NCBI GenBank assembly: GCA_033807775.1
Contig: CM066312.1
Location: forward strand, 29,733,696 to 29,797,695
Reading direction: 5' to 3'
DNA length: 64,000 nucleotides
Source: Saussurea involucrata
Taxonomy: Eukaryota; Streptophyta; Magnoliopsida; Asterales; Asteraceae
A program made the position numbers and the translations under genes. A model generated the notes under the pieces. It saw only the letters and a program-made list of their open reading frames with translations. It searched no databases and was not told the origin of the DNA. Every line of letters begins with the position of its first letter. The first letter of the stretch is position 1. Shown here one piece after another: positions 11,501 through 21,236 of the stretch.

Positions 11501-13052
11501 TACTGGTCTTTTATCAGGTAATACAACATTTATTAACTTCTTATCACAAACTATGCTAGCCTGATTCTCAGCTAACCAATCCATCCCAACTACTACATCA
11601 AACTCTATCAAAGTTATCGGAAACAATTGTATCGGCACTCCACACCCCTCTATATTTATCACACAGCCATCAAATACTTCTTTAACTGACACTTGATTAT
11701 CATTTGCCGTATCAACTGATAGAGCATGTTCTAGCATTTTAGGTTTCAAACACAGGCAAGCAGCAAATGTAGGAGACACAAACAAACGGTTTGCACCGGA
11801 ATCAAATAACACCTTAGCAAGTGTAGAGTTTATTAAAAATGTACCTGTGACCACATCCGGAGTTTCCTCCGCTTCTTTCTCGGTCATTTGAAACGCGCGA
11901 CCCCTGGTTACTGGCGGTTCCAGTCTTGGTATTACTGGTTTAACAATCGCTGGCCTGCCCGATGACCCACCTTGTTGTATCCTCCCCAGCGGACAGTCCG
12001 ACTGAAGGTGATCCGGAGAATTGCATAAGAAACATAACCGCGTTACCTTACAATCTTTAATGATGTGTCCGGTCTTCCCACACTTATAACACGCTCGTAA
12101 ATCACCTTGGCAATTTCCTTGGTGAACACGGTTGCACTTCTGACATGGTCTTTCCGCTGGTCGAAACGGCGTACGGTTATCATACCTCTGAAATCGGGAC
12201 TTCTTCGGATCGTATTGTGGTGCTTCCCACTTTCTCTTCCCGATACTTTTATCGCCAGCATCTCTTCTCATATCTCGTTCAACATTCTCTGCGGCATCAA
12301 CTGCAGCTGAGAAGGTATCGGGTCCTTTTGCAACGTAGTATTCTGCGAACCGAGACTTTTCCAGAAAGCTAGCAGTGTAATCTCGAACAGATAAGTTTCC
12401 CTGTTGCAAGTTCATAAATTCCCCTTCCAGTTGTTTGACGGCTGCTTGGGGACAAAATGCGTTCCTGTAGGCTATCACAAATTCTTCCCAAGAGAGGGTA
12501 GAATAAACATCAGATCCTTTAGAATGAATAAAAGATTCCCACCAATACAAAGCATCCCCTTTTAACATTGCTGCCCCATACAATACCCTATCTTCATCTG
12601 CACACTTGCTTGTCTTGAAAATAGCTTCTATTTCCTTCATCCATCTCATTGCATTCACGGGATCCCTGTCTCCTGAGTAGGTCGGAGGTCTACAGCTCAA
12701 AAACATTTTGTAGTCGCACCTCCTTTGTACTGGTACAACAGTCGGTGTGATTAGCATTTCATCTTCCGGTCCGGGATCCGGTATTCCAGTTTCATTATGA
12801 CGGTTCCGATCAAACATTGTTTGTATGCTAGCCTGCAATCTTCCCATTTCTGCCATTAGATCATCCCTGGTAAAAAAACTCTGTACCCTGTGGCTGGACT
12901 CTGCCTCCTGCTCGACCTCTAGCTCTACCCCCGGTTCTACCCCCGACTCTGCCCCCAGTTCTTCCTCCTCTGTCCCCCGTTCCTATCGGCGAATTCGTAC
13001 TATTTGGATTTCTTCCTCCTCCTCGACTCGAATTCCGTGTACCTTTTGCCAT
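8540..13052 (-). pseudogene. G1 gag-pol polyprotein (one stop, one frameshift)
   Basis: The 5' end starts at ATG 13052 with a Gly/Arg-rich head (MAKGTRNSSRGGG). A 7-T run near 12874 shifts the frame into the main ORF 12856-9527. Numbered from 12856: gag core about 45-200; two zinc knuckles, CYKCGKTGHIIKDC 256-269 and CFLCNSPDHLQSDC 275-288; protease FDSGA 351-355; RT about 540-800 with VFIDDILIYS at 685-694; RNase H about 830-940; integrase HHCC zinc finger from H1031 to C1064. TAG at 9527-9529 stands where TGG (GFDSIW) is expected. The same frame then continues 9526-8540 with the integrase core (acidic residues in IVDRLTKS, SDHDSRF and QSERTIQ contexts) and a chromodomain-like end, KVQWRHHRGQDATWE. 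Except for these two lesions it looks functional, so read-through products are possible. Confidence 0.9.
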
Positions 13053-13300
13053 TCTATAGATTTAAACAAGGTTAATATACACATAAGCACATACCCCATA
13101 TAACAAGGTATTCCAGTTTAAACATGTACCTGTAAGATAACAATTACACTGGCCAGGTGTAATATGAAATTACCTTACATGATGTTCCTTCTACCTTTTA
13201 TACTTCATCATCCCAAGGTTCTATAATGATAGGGACATCCTACTTCACATGCAGTTTAAGTCTAGGTACAGATAGAAATACCTAAATCCCTTAAACTAAG
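13053..13300 (-). other. G1 leader
   Basis: Short untranslated stretch between primer site and gag start. Nothing else recognised. Confidence 0.6.
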
Positions 13301-13312
13301 GCTCTGATACCA
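13301..13312 (-). other. Primer-binding site (tRNA-iMet) of G1
   Basis: Sense TGGTATCAGAGC, two bases inside the 5' LTR. Confidence 0.9.
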
Positions 13313-13314
13313 TT

Positions 13315-14398
13315 TGTAACAACCCAATTCCCATATACACAACAAATCACATAATGTAACATAACGTCGATATAACAAAAGAGACATCAAATTTCAAGTA
13401 CGGTCCCGTAGTCTTTTACAATTAGCAGAAGCCATTCTACTACAAACTTTGTACTAAATACATACATAACATTTAATATTGTAATACAACTGCTAAACAT
13501 GCCAAAATCTTCGTCATATAATCCTTCACAAAAGCCATCCATCGATTACTCTAATTACTTGCTCTTACGCGATCCTCCACCTGGAATACATATTTTTAAA
13601 ACAAAAATGAGGGTTAGACCTAAGGGTCTAAGTGAGAAAAATCCCTGTTACTTTGAAATCATTTATATAAACTTTATTTATATAAATCACACAGCACTAT
13701 CAAATATATCAATTTGAACTCACACAACATATACCTTCCCTTCTCATTCCTCCTGGCCACATTAGTTGGTTGCAAGTCAACTAATAAATTTACAACGTTG
13801 TACAACATCTACAGCCAAACAACGCTATACGGATTCTATAGCCAAACACACCGGTCCTAAGCCCGGCCAACGTATTATAACACATTATAATACTCATGTA
13901 AATATAATACCTCAATATATTATAATTCACATATACCATACATATAAACACGTAATCACCAATTATCACATTCCCAAACCATACGTATATGTATTCCAGT
14001 TAAAAATACTTTTAAAGAAAAACTCACCTGTTTTGATTATTACATACGCTCGCAAGCTCCTTTCACAATGGTCTTATCTCTTACCACGACTCCACATAAT
14101 CTCAAAATCAACTTCAACCAAATCAATTGAAGCTTTATCCGTACGTTTCTTCTTCTTGCTTTCTTTCGCACAGAACACACACATACACTTTCTAAATTTA
14201 GGTTATTAGAATACTATCTGATGCTTAAGGGGTAATATCAAACCACAACTACCAAATGAACCTTGAATTTCTCTTTAATGACCCAAACACCGCTAAACTT
14301 ATAATTTACCCAAACTTACCCTAACATCCAACTTTAAGGTTAACTAAATTTAACGGTAAAAAGGGATTTTAACTAACGAACTTACCCGGGGTATTACA
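13315..14398 (-). repeat. 5' LTR of G1
   Basis: 1084 bp, almost identical to 7418-8501. It ends at 14398, immediately before the GGTTT duplication. Confidence 0.95.
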
Positions 14399-14403
14399 GG
14401 TTT

Positions 14404-14875
14404 CAAGATCAAGAATTTTGGCAACTAACTCCTTGTGCTGAATCTGAAGAGAGGAACATTGATAAACAATTTCTTCTTTGTCATTCATGCACTGATCAAA
14501 CTGAGACTGAAGATTAGATAATTTGGCCCTTAAGTGTTTGGGTGCTATTGAAAGATTTTTGCATTTCTCCTTTAAAATAGCATTTTCAGACTTATATTTT
14601 TCAGTTATTTTCTTTTGAACATCTAGCTTTTCAGTTAGAGACCTAATCTCAAGCAGTTGTTCTTTAGAAGTGGCCTTAAAGGAATCTTCCCGTTCAACAA
14701 GTGATTGCATTTGATTCATAAAGTCTTGTTGAGAAGATTCACATACCTGACTAGATTCTCCAAGAGCTGGAGGCGTGGTGTGGTTGCTCATGGCATAAGC
14801 ATCTCGAGAAATCTTTGATGGTTGCACTGATGTGATCGTCAGACGTTGGTTCGATTCAAAGTGGAACAATATCAA
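14404..14875 (-). pseudogene. Coiled-coil gag segment of N1, upstream of the G1 insertion
   Basis: From ATG 14875 the sense strand encodes about 155 codons rich in Leu, Lys, Glu and Gln: QMQSLVERED, then LTEKLDVQKKITEKYKSEN and CKNLSIAPKHLRAKLS. These match H gag at about 17210-17530 almost word for word, so a coiled coil is likely. The reading enters G1 at LDLET and resumes at 7412 with KLHKRGQ. The start codon is not the native one: the upstream gag part with the zinc knuckle has been deleted and the leader is fused here. Part of the pseudogene continued at 5516-7412. Confidence 0.75.
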
Positions 14876-15665
14876 GGATACTTAAATGTCCCCCTCCTGC
14901 GACTTAGCACGGGTGGGGTCAAGGGGCAGCGCCCCTAGAAATTTTTGAAAAATGAGAGTTCAAAACAGCTCCTGGATTAGGTGTCCGGGTAGTTTCCGGA
15001 TAAGGAATCCGGAAAACTGATCTTACCGGGTGAAATAAGTTTCCGAATAGAATACTTACCGGATGCGAATAAAGAACACAAACTTACCGGGTGAATGGAG
15101 TATCCGGATGATATACTTTCCGGATGATGGAGTATCCGGGAAATGTCAATTTAACCGGAAAGATTGGAATTAAAAGAACTTACCCGGAAAGAAGACGTAC
15201 CCGAAAGAGATTAACACAAACGTCCGAAAAGTTTTGTATGTCCGTAAAGTGCGGCTAACCTATCCGGGAACCGCGGCTGTGTGTTTCCAATCGATTGGGA
15301 ATCGACTAGGGTTGCTCAAAAATGTTCCTGAAAGATTAGGAACACTACCAAACACAAAAATAACACTACCCAAATCGATTTTGAAGCAAAAAGAACACGT
15401 TTTAATGGTAAAATTTTGATTTTTAGTGAAGAACACAACCAAAAACTTTGAACTTAATTTGCTTAATAAACCACTCAAACGATCGAATTAGGTGATGAAA
15501 ATTTGAAGAATCACTCAAAACAATAATGCTAACAATACCCAATAAACAAAATCGATCAATTTTTCCAGAATCAAAGAATTGAATTTTCAAGAAGAACACA
15601 AACGTGAAAAAGTCAAAAACTTACCAAAATTCAATATGAGCACTTTGAATCGATCGTGTCCTTCT
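14876..15665 (-). other. N1 leader with TCCGGA words and conserved purine box
   Basis: Non-coding leader. At 14884-14915 is a box whose sense core, GTGCTAAGTCGC then GGAGGGGGACATTT, recurs in S at 50248-50275. A self-complementary GGGGCGCTGCCCC follows at about 14922. Between 14985 and 15265 some fifteen TCCGGA/CCGGG/TCCGAA words recur at irregular spacing. Confidence 0.6.
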
Positions 15666-15677
15666 GCTCTGATACCA
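15666..15677 (-). other. Primer-binding site (tRNA-iMet) of N1
   Basis: Sense TGGTATCAGAGC, two bases after the 5' LTR ends. Confidence 0.9.
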
Positions 15678-15679
15678 AT

Positions 15680-15963
15680 TGTGAGTCTCAGATCTGTCCA
15701 ACAATAATGAAATCAAATAGATAAACAATGTATGTAACGATTTCAACTGGTCATCTCTGATTAAGCTTTCAATATTAGAGAGAATTACAATGAAGAGTAA
15801 AGGAAAGCAAATGAGACAACTAGCCTATTTTTCTAAGGCTAATCAACATTATATATGGCGGGCCCGTGGTTAACAAGCCCACGGCCCGTTCACTAACAAG
15901 GCCTAATTTAATCTATTACAATTAGCCCCTTGAACTTCTAATCAACCAAATATTACCCTAACA
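15680..15963 (-). repeat. 5' LTR of N1
   Basis: 284 bp, same boundaries and same GC-rich palindrome (about 15857-15890) as 1571-1851, followed by ACGAC. Confidence 0.9.
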
Positions 15964-15968
15964 ACGAC

Positions 15969-16270
15969 ACACTCATTTTTACATTTGATACACTTGTTAC
16001 TTTACATTTAAAGTTTTTATTTCATCTGTATTGTAATCATTGTACGATCGACACCCGAAACATAAGGATATCGCCCCTGTTTGGCGACCATAGTGCAGCG
16101 ACGACTTCCACAGTCGTCCGCAGGTTTTTTCCTCGTTGAGGTTTTTCCCGCCACACCAAAATCCTTGTCTCATTTACGTTTTTCGCCTTTGTCCTACATT
16201 TTGTCGAAAGATTCCTTTCTTTAGTTGTTAAGCTCCATAATCAACCTTAAGTTATCCTTCTGGACGATTT
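15969..16270 (+). other. H leader, second part
   Basis: Continuation of the H leader after N1, up to the truncated gag. Pyrimidine-rich, no ORF recognised. Confidence 0.5.
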
Positions 16271-18045
16271 TTGGCATTAACAATGACCAAATTTGATGGG
16301 TTCAAGCAGCGCACCGACAAATCTCTCTCCCAGACCTATGAACGTTTTTGTCTCCTCCTCAACGAGCTACACAAAAATCACATTACTCGATACAATACGG
16401 AGAACGCGCTCAAGTTTCTCAACACCTCTTGCCTGAGTGGAAAGTATTTGCCTCCCACATCAAGCATAACCACTTGATGGAGAACGTGGGCATACACGAA
16501 CTCTATGAGGTGCTTCTTCAGGACGAAGATGAAGTGATGGAGATTCTGAACGAAAAGAAGTCTGCGTCCAAGCCACCTGCTGATCCACTATCTCTTATGT
16601 CTTCAAAACGTGGCAAATCTTCTGGCCGTCATTCCAAACGTGTTCAAGAGCCAAGTGAATCTGAGCCAGAACCTGAGGAAAAAGAGGACAGTGATTCTGA
16701 TCCTGAATTAACAGCCATTAGGAAAGCAATGGCTCTGCTCTCCAAATCCTTCCAACAACAGAAGTTCTACAAGAAGCCCACATCTAATATTCAGCGCTAT
16801 TCCACCTCCTCCAACAAGCGCCATGATTATCAGGATAAATACGAAGGCAAGAAGAAGTCCGATGAGCACAACCATTCTGATAAGAAGGAGAAGACTGAGA
16901 AAGATGACCGCAAGCCAAAAAAGAAGAAAGACGAACCCGTGACATGCTACAACTGCAAGAAGTTGGGTCATTTTGCCAAAGAATGTAGAAATCCTGTTGT
17001 GAAGAATGCACATTATTACAAGGCAAAGCTCGCATTGGCAGAACAAAAGGAAGCAGGAGAAGCTCTATTTGTAGAAGATGACTACTGGCTGGGTCGATCT
17101 GATAGTGAAAGCGACTCTGAAGGTGCTGATGCTTTTATGGGCTACGACTCTCCTGCTGATGAAGAAAAGGCAAAGCTGTGTCAGGTATGTGAACCTATCC
17201 ATCAAGATCTTTTTAATCAAATGCAATCTCTTGCTGAACGGATAGATTCCTACAAGGCCACCCCTGATGAACAACTGCTTGAAATTAAGTCCTTAACTGA
17301 AAAGCTATATGTTCAAAAGCGGATAACTGAAAACTACAAGTCCGAAAATGCCAATTTAAAAGAAAAATGCAAAAATCTTTCAATAGCACCCACGGACTTA
17401 AGGGCCAAGATATCTGAACTACATCCACAGCTAGATCAATGTGCTAATGAGAAAGCAGAGATTGTTTATCAATGCTCTGCTCTTCAAATTCAGCCCAAGG
17501 AGTTTGTCAATAAAATAGTTGATCTCGAAACCAAACTCCACAAAAGAGGCAAAACAGACCAGACTATTCACATGAATAAACCCAAAGAATTCACCTACTT
17601 TAACAAGGAATGGGGAATCGGATACGATAACCCACATTACTTGAAAAAGGGTATACACCTCACACCTACTCTCTATGATTTTGGGTGTCTGGGTATGGAC
17701 AAAAAGTATCCAGAATTTAGGATAAGATGGACTGGTCCTCTTGAAATACCACAGAAAGAAAATAGGTTTCTCCGCTTCAGCCAGGTCGACAGATTTTGCG
17801 ATGGCACACTCCTCAAAGTCAGATATGCTCTTCGTAACATCATCACTTATGAATCCGAAAATCGAAAAACGTCGTTTGTCCCAAATTCAAATGAGATAAC
17901 CGCACGAGAAGCATTAGAAGTGATAGAAGACCGCATCGACTACTGCCGAGCCATCCGAATGTTCGAGATCCACTTTGCGTTCCGAAAGAGATATGTCGAG
18001 AACTGGCGCGAACTCGAACTTCAATTCAAAGGGGGAGATTGTTAG
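16271..18045 (+). pseudogene. H gag fused in frame to the ORF3 C-terminus
   Basis: 16271-16430 carries the middle of copia gag (FDGFKQRTDKSLSQTYERF). A frameshift near 16430 moves it into a 565-codon frame, 16348-18045. In that frame: gag segment with HELYEVLLQDEDEVMEIL, an acidic/basic linker, one CCHC zinc knuckle CYNCKKLGHFAKEC (about 16943-16984), a coiled coil, and EFTYFNKEWGIGYDN. At about 17750 it passes without a break into FLRFSQVDRFCDGTL, the C-terminal domain of ORF3, ending in KGGDC. N1 holds the same two blocks far apart, so a deletion removed protease through most of ORF3 and left the frame open. The gag N-terminus is also missing. TAG at 18043-18045 lies inside the LTR. Confidence 0.75.
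18026..18039 (+). other. Polypurine tract of H
   Basis: CAAAGGGGGAGAT abuts the LTR and is translated as KGGD at the end of the fusion ORF. Confidence 0.8.
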
Positions 18046-18320
18046 GGTCAAAATCAGGTTGAATAGAAGTTCAAGGGCTAAACTGTTATTCTTTATTTTG
18101 AGCCTTAATGTGTAAACAGGCCATGGGCTTTCTAACTTTAGGCCCTAAGTATATAATGTTTTGTAAGCCTTAATTTTGAGGCTAGTTGTCAATTTACACT
18201 TTCAAGGCGTGTTGTAATTCTCCCTGTTTAATGAAAGTGAATTGGATCACCAATTTAAATCATACTGTTTGTTCAAATCTATTGATTTCTACTGTTCGTT
18301 GCACTGATCTGGAACTCACA
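18040..18320 (+). repeat. 3' LTR of H
   Basis: 281 bp from TGTTAGGGTC to GGAACTCACA, with TATATAATG at about 18150. It is a diverged relative of the N1 LTR, sharing block order and the AGGCTAGTTGTC segment. Confidence 0.8.
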
Positions 18321-18671
18321 GATGGTTAGATGATTCTTGTACAAATTTATGTAGATGATATTATCTTTGGTGCGTCTAACTCTGGTTTATGTACATGGTT
18401 TTCTGATATGATGATTGCTAGATTTCAGATGAGCATGATGGGAGAGATTAACTTCTTTCTTGGATTGCAAGTGAAGCAGTTTTCCACGGGAATCTTCATC
18501 AATCAGTCAAAGTATATATTTGTCATTTTGAAGAAATTCAAAATGGAGAATTGTACTTCAATCGGAACGCCTATGGCACCAGGTTCGAAAATCGGTCCAG
18601 ATCCTCATGGTAAGTCAATAGATATACGAAACTATCGAGGTATGATCAGATCTTTAATGTACTTAACTTCT
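18321..18671 (+). pseudogene. Copia reverse transcriptase fragment (O)
   Basis: Reads MILVQIYVDDIIFGASNSG, the YVDD catalytic motif of copia RT, then EINFFLGLQVKQFSTGIFINQSKY and YRGMIRSLMYLTS, which lead into the connection to RNase H. It begins immediately after the H LTR, with an in-frame stop just before MILVQ. It ends abruptly at 18671, where the sequence jumps to a piece of ORF3. The RT fingers and palm before YVDD are missing, as is most of RNase H before the tail at 18700. Not functional. Confidence 0.85.
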
Positions 18672-18699
18672 ATTACACTCTTTTCAGTGTTGTTAATAG

Positions 18700-18972
18700 A
18701 TGCATGACTTCGGATGTCGGTATGAAAAGATCCCAATATATTGTGATATTAAGTCCGCAATCGCTATATCTGTCAATCCGGTTCAACATACAAAAACAAA
18801 GCACATCGACATACGGTATCACTTTATTAAAGACCACGTCGAAAAAGGTACAATTGAACTTTATTTTGTATCTACTGAATTTCAACTTGCCGACTTGTTC
18901 ACCAAGGCTTTGGATGAGAAACGATTCACGTTTCTGGTTTCAAAGCTAGGCATGTTGAACTTGAAGGTTTGA
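18700..18972 (+). pseudogene. Copia RNase H C-terminus, copy 1
   Basis: Frame reads YEKIPIYCDIKSAIAISVNP, HTKTKHIDIRYHFIKDHVEK and QLADLFTKALDEKRF, the conserved end of copia pol, and terminates after GMLNLKV. It is joined on its left to an ORF3 fragment rather than to RT, so the RNase H domain lacks its first part and catalytic core. It lies in a different frame from the joined ORF3 piece. The homologous end of R pol is at 62437-62727 on the minus strand. Confidence 0.85.
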
Positions 18973-19481
18973 TTAATCATAATTTTCATTCAATATTTTA
19001 AAAATAATTATTAGTCATTCAAAGTTTATAAATTTGAGTGAAGAATACTTATTTTCATCCTATTGAATATTCATTATGATTTGTTTAAATTTGAATTTCG
19101 TTCAGTATTGTACAAAGTGTATTTCAATTTTATTCTTTTTACCGTATGTACTTCAATTTTATCAGTTTATACTCTTTCTGCAGTTTGATGTGTGTACTCA
19201 TGTGTTTAGGGGGAGCAATAAAAAACCTAAGCATTTGTTAAGGGGGAGCATAAACACAATGTGTTTGATCAACAAGTCTAGAGTCCTTGAAGAAAAGGTA
19301 AGTGTTCTACCTCAAATGATTTGTGCAAACCCTACTTGATGAAAATTATTTTGTCAAAACTTATGCATCTTTGTAGGGGGAGCAAAATGATTTTAAAATA
19401 ACACTGTGAGAATTCGAGTTAAAAGATGAACATCTTTTAATTTGAAAAGTTCATTTTTTGAAAATGTTCAACTCCTGGATG
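18973..19481 (+). other. Post-pol region with polypurine boxes (O, copy 1)
   Basis: Non-coding. Three AGGGGGAGC boxes at about 19207, 19240 and 19375; the second and third follow TTAAG and TTTGT. Identical boxes lie 2264 bp downstream. Confidence 0.65.
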
Positions 19482-19710
19482 TTGTCGTACAAGTTGTGCC
19501 CGACTACAAAGTTTAGTCGTACACGCTTTGACCGACAACTTATCCAAGTCGTATAAGTTGTATCCGACTACAATGTTAGTCGTACAACCTTCATCTGACA
19601 GTTACTGTGCATAATGCCAAGTCGTACAATTCTTGTCCGACTTCTTTGAATCCTTTGTCGTACACTTCTTCGTCCGACTAAGATGAACTACTCGTACATT
19701 CTTTCGTATG
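19482..19710 (+). repeat. GTCGTACAA / TTGTCCGAC inverted-word array (O)
   Basis: About ten copies of GTCGTACAA-like words alternate with their near reverse complements (TTGTCCGAC, TGTCCGACT) at 10-30 bp spacing. More lie in the candidate intron at 20170-20325. The same array is repeated at +2264. Alternating orientation would allow many small stem-loops in the RNA. Confidence 0.7.
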
Positions 19711-19756
19711 ACTAGTTGACTCGTGGCCGGTCAACCGTTTGGACCAGTCATTGCAT

Positions 19757-19800
19757 GCCACGTGTCGCTCTAACTTGAGATGTATATATAGAGCGGTTTT
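19757..19800 (+). promoter_or_regulatory. Candidate ORF3 promoter: G-box plus TATA (copy 1)
   Basis: CCACGTGTC (G-box core CACGTG 19759-19764) lies 18 bp before TATATATA (19783-19790), about 617 bp upstream of the ORF3 ATG. R has a comparable arrangement at 61481-61690. Promoter activity is inferred. Confidence 0.5.
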
Positions 19801-19915
19801 TCAAACGTTTCATTTTGTCTGACTTTTGCAAAACCCATATTCTCTCAAAGTGTGAAATCGAGTGTGTTGATCATTTGTTGCTATTTTTGTTTCTGTGGAC
19901 TCATACTCGGTTCAG

Positions 19916-20403
19916 GTTAGTGATTCTATTCTCAGTATTGATTTTCATCCATCATTGTATCAGTTTTCTTGATTTCTAGTTTTGTCGAAAAGGGTTATAG
20001 AAAACCTTTCGTATTCTGTGGTCTAATCACTCATTGTGTTAGTTTTGTGTAAAAATATGTTAGAATAAGACTTCTGATAGCAAATCGCACATAGGGTATT
20101 TGTTTTACAAGCCTTAATTTCGAAAATCTTAGATCTGGGTTTGAAACTTCATGTTAGTTCGAAGTCCTCATAACTGTCGTACAACACTTGTTCTTCAAAA
20201 TATCATAACTGTCGTATAAAACAGAAACTCATAATTGTCGTACAAAGCTTTGTCCGATAACTTTTGGTCGTACAAGCCTTATCCGACAATTTGTGTCATA
20301 CGACTTGATGTGTTGTCCGACAGTAACCCACACTTAGGATTTTTTTGGAAATTCTTGGTGATTTGAAACTCATATCCCAATGGTCAAATTCTTTCAAACA
20401 TAG
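19916..20403 (+). other. Candidate intron in the ORF3 5' leader (copy 1)
   Basis: CAG|GTTAGTG at 19913 and AACATAG| at 20403 would define a T-rich 488-nt intron whose removal places the exon junction 3 bases before the ATG at 20407. The copy 2 equivalent is 22180-22667. Inferred from motifs only. Confidence 0.35.
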
Positions 20404-20406
20404 ATC

Positions 20407-20963
20407 ATGGCACACTTGCAAGAGCAGGGTGATGGAAATTCTTATGATGAGAATACTGTGATTCCATCACATCATTCATCACATCCTTCGGTGAACGCGC
20501 ACAATCTAGATACTGAACTTATTCTTCCACGAGATAAATTGGATCTCAAGCCCAACAACTACACTTTTGATTCAAATGTTCGCATGGATTATCATCTGAT
20601 TGTGGAAATACTCAAAGGTCACCCGCTTCGAACTACTCTTGAATAGACACAACAAGTACTGGAGATTTATTTGCAACAAGCGTGGCATACCATTCAGTTT
20701 GTACCAAGATCAGAGACTAACAACTTCTTTACTCTGAAAGTTGATCACTTTGATACCAAAGTTACTTTGAAAAGGTTGCAGACTGTTCTAGATCTTCCGT
20801 ACTCTCCTAATTTTGAAGACATGTTATCTGAAGAGGATGTGTGCCAAGATATTATGCTCATGGGATATAATGATCCAAATGTTGGAGTTCTAACACGTGC
20901 ATCTAAATTCAAGAGGAACTATCTACCACTGATCTATTACACTCTTTTCAGTGTTGTTAATAG
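20407..20963 (+). pseudogene. ORF3 N-terminal domain, truncated copy 1
   Basis: Starts MAHLQEQGDGNSYDE and matches the first 186 codons of 22671 onward with a few substitutions. One of these turns a Lys codon into TAG at 20644-20646. The domain includes LQQAWHTIQFVPRSET, LTRASKFKRNYLPLIYYTLF and NRCMTS. At about 20965 it is fused out of frame to the second RNase H tail by the tandem duplication, so it lacks the acidic, coiled-coil and C-terminal parts. Non-functional duplicate. Confidence 0.8.
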
Positions 20964-21236
20964 ATGCATGACTTCGGATGTCGGTATGAAAAGATCCCAA
21001 TATATTGTGATATTAAGTCCGCAATCGCTATATCTGTCAATCCGGTTCAACATACAAAAACAAAGCACATCAACATACGGTATCACTTTATTAAAGACCA
21101 CGTCGAAAAAGGTACAATTGAACTTTATTTTGTATCTACTGAATTTCAACTTGCCGACTTGTTCACCAAGGCTTTGGATGAGAAACGATTCACGTTTCTG
21201 GTTTCAAAGCTAGGCATGTTGAACTTGAAGGTTTGA
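20964..21236 (+). pseudogene. Copia RNase H C-terminus, copy 2
   Basis: Identical in content to 18700-18972 apart from one visible codon change (KHID to KHIN). The downstream polypurine boxes, word array and leader follow at the same spacing. It exists only because of the duplication and has no RT upstream. Confidence 0.85.

Larger units (their letters stand above)
7418..14398 (-). mobile_element. Element G1: nearly complete Ty3/gypsy chromovirus nested in N1
   Basis: A 6981-bp minus-strand element with two 1084-bp LTRs and the 5-bp target duplication GGTTT (7413-7417 and 14399-14403). Sense order: 5' LTR, primer site, leader, gag-protease-RT-RNase H-integrase-chromodomain, polypurine tract, 3' LTR. 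Domain order with integrase last and a chromodomain-like end indicates a chromovirus, probably Tekay/Del-like. By eye the LTRs differ at about 17 sites with no length change (about 1.6%), so insertion was recent and later than N1. Visible defects are one nonsense codon in integrase and a frameshift at a T7 run in gag. Confidence 0.93.
1571..15963 (-). mobile_element. Element N1: Sirevirus-like Ty1/copia lacking integrase and RT
   Basis: A 14.4-kb minus-strand element, about 7.4 kb without the nested G1. It is bounded by LTRs 15680-15963 (5') and 1571-1851 (3') and flanked by the perfect 5-bp duplication ACGAC (1566-1570 and 15964-15968). Sense order: LTR, primer site, leader with TCCGGA words, C-terminal gag, a stub of protease, a polypurine-box array, ORF3, polypurine tract, LTR. 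The first half of gag and everything from protease to RNase H is deleted. By eye the LTRs differ at roughly 14 of 280 sites plus small indels, so this insertion is older than G1. The clean duplication means this structure, or a fuller parent, integrated normally. Confidence 0.85.
649..18320 (+). mobile_element. Element H: Sirevirus-like Ty1/copia deletion derivative, split by N1
   Basis: H runs on the plus strand: LTR remnant (649-832), primer site (835-846), leader (847-1565 and 15969-16270), a gag/ORF3 fusion (16271-18045), polypurine tract and 3' LTR (18040-18320). Protease, integrase, RT and RNase H are absent. The ACGAC duplication on both sides of N1 shows that 1566-1570 and 15964-15968 were once contiguous, which unites the two halves. 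I find no target duplication for H itself. Its 5' LTR matches the 3' LTR only from the TTTAGGCCC block onward, so the left end is truncated or recombinant. It could be moved only by proteins supplied in trans. Confidence 0.65.
18672..20935 (+). repeat. 2264-bp tandem duplication, copy 1
   Basis: Spans a 39-bp piece of ORF3, the RNase H tail, the post-pol non-coding region and the N-terminal part of ORF3. It differs from copy 2 at only about ten positions by eye (about 0.4%). Confidence 0.9.

Noticed and set aside
11198..11521. Plus-strand open frames opposite G1 pol
   Set aside because: They are shadows of the polyprotein on the other strand.
19482..19710. CRISPR-like array
   Set aside because: Words are 9-10 bp, alternate in orientation and have irregular spacing. 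The context is a plant retrotransposon.
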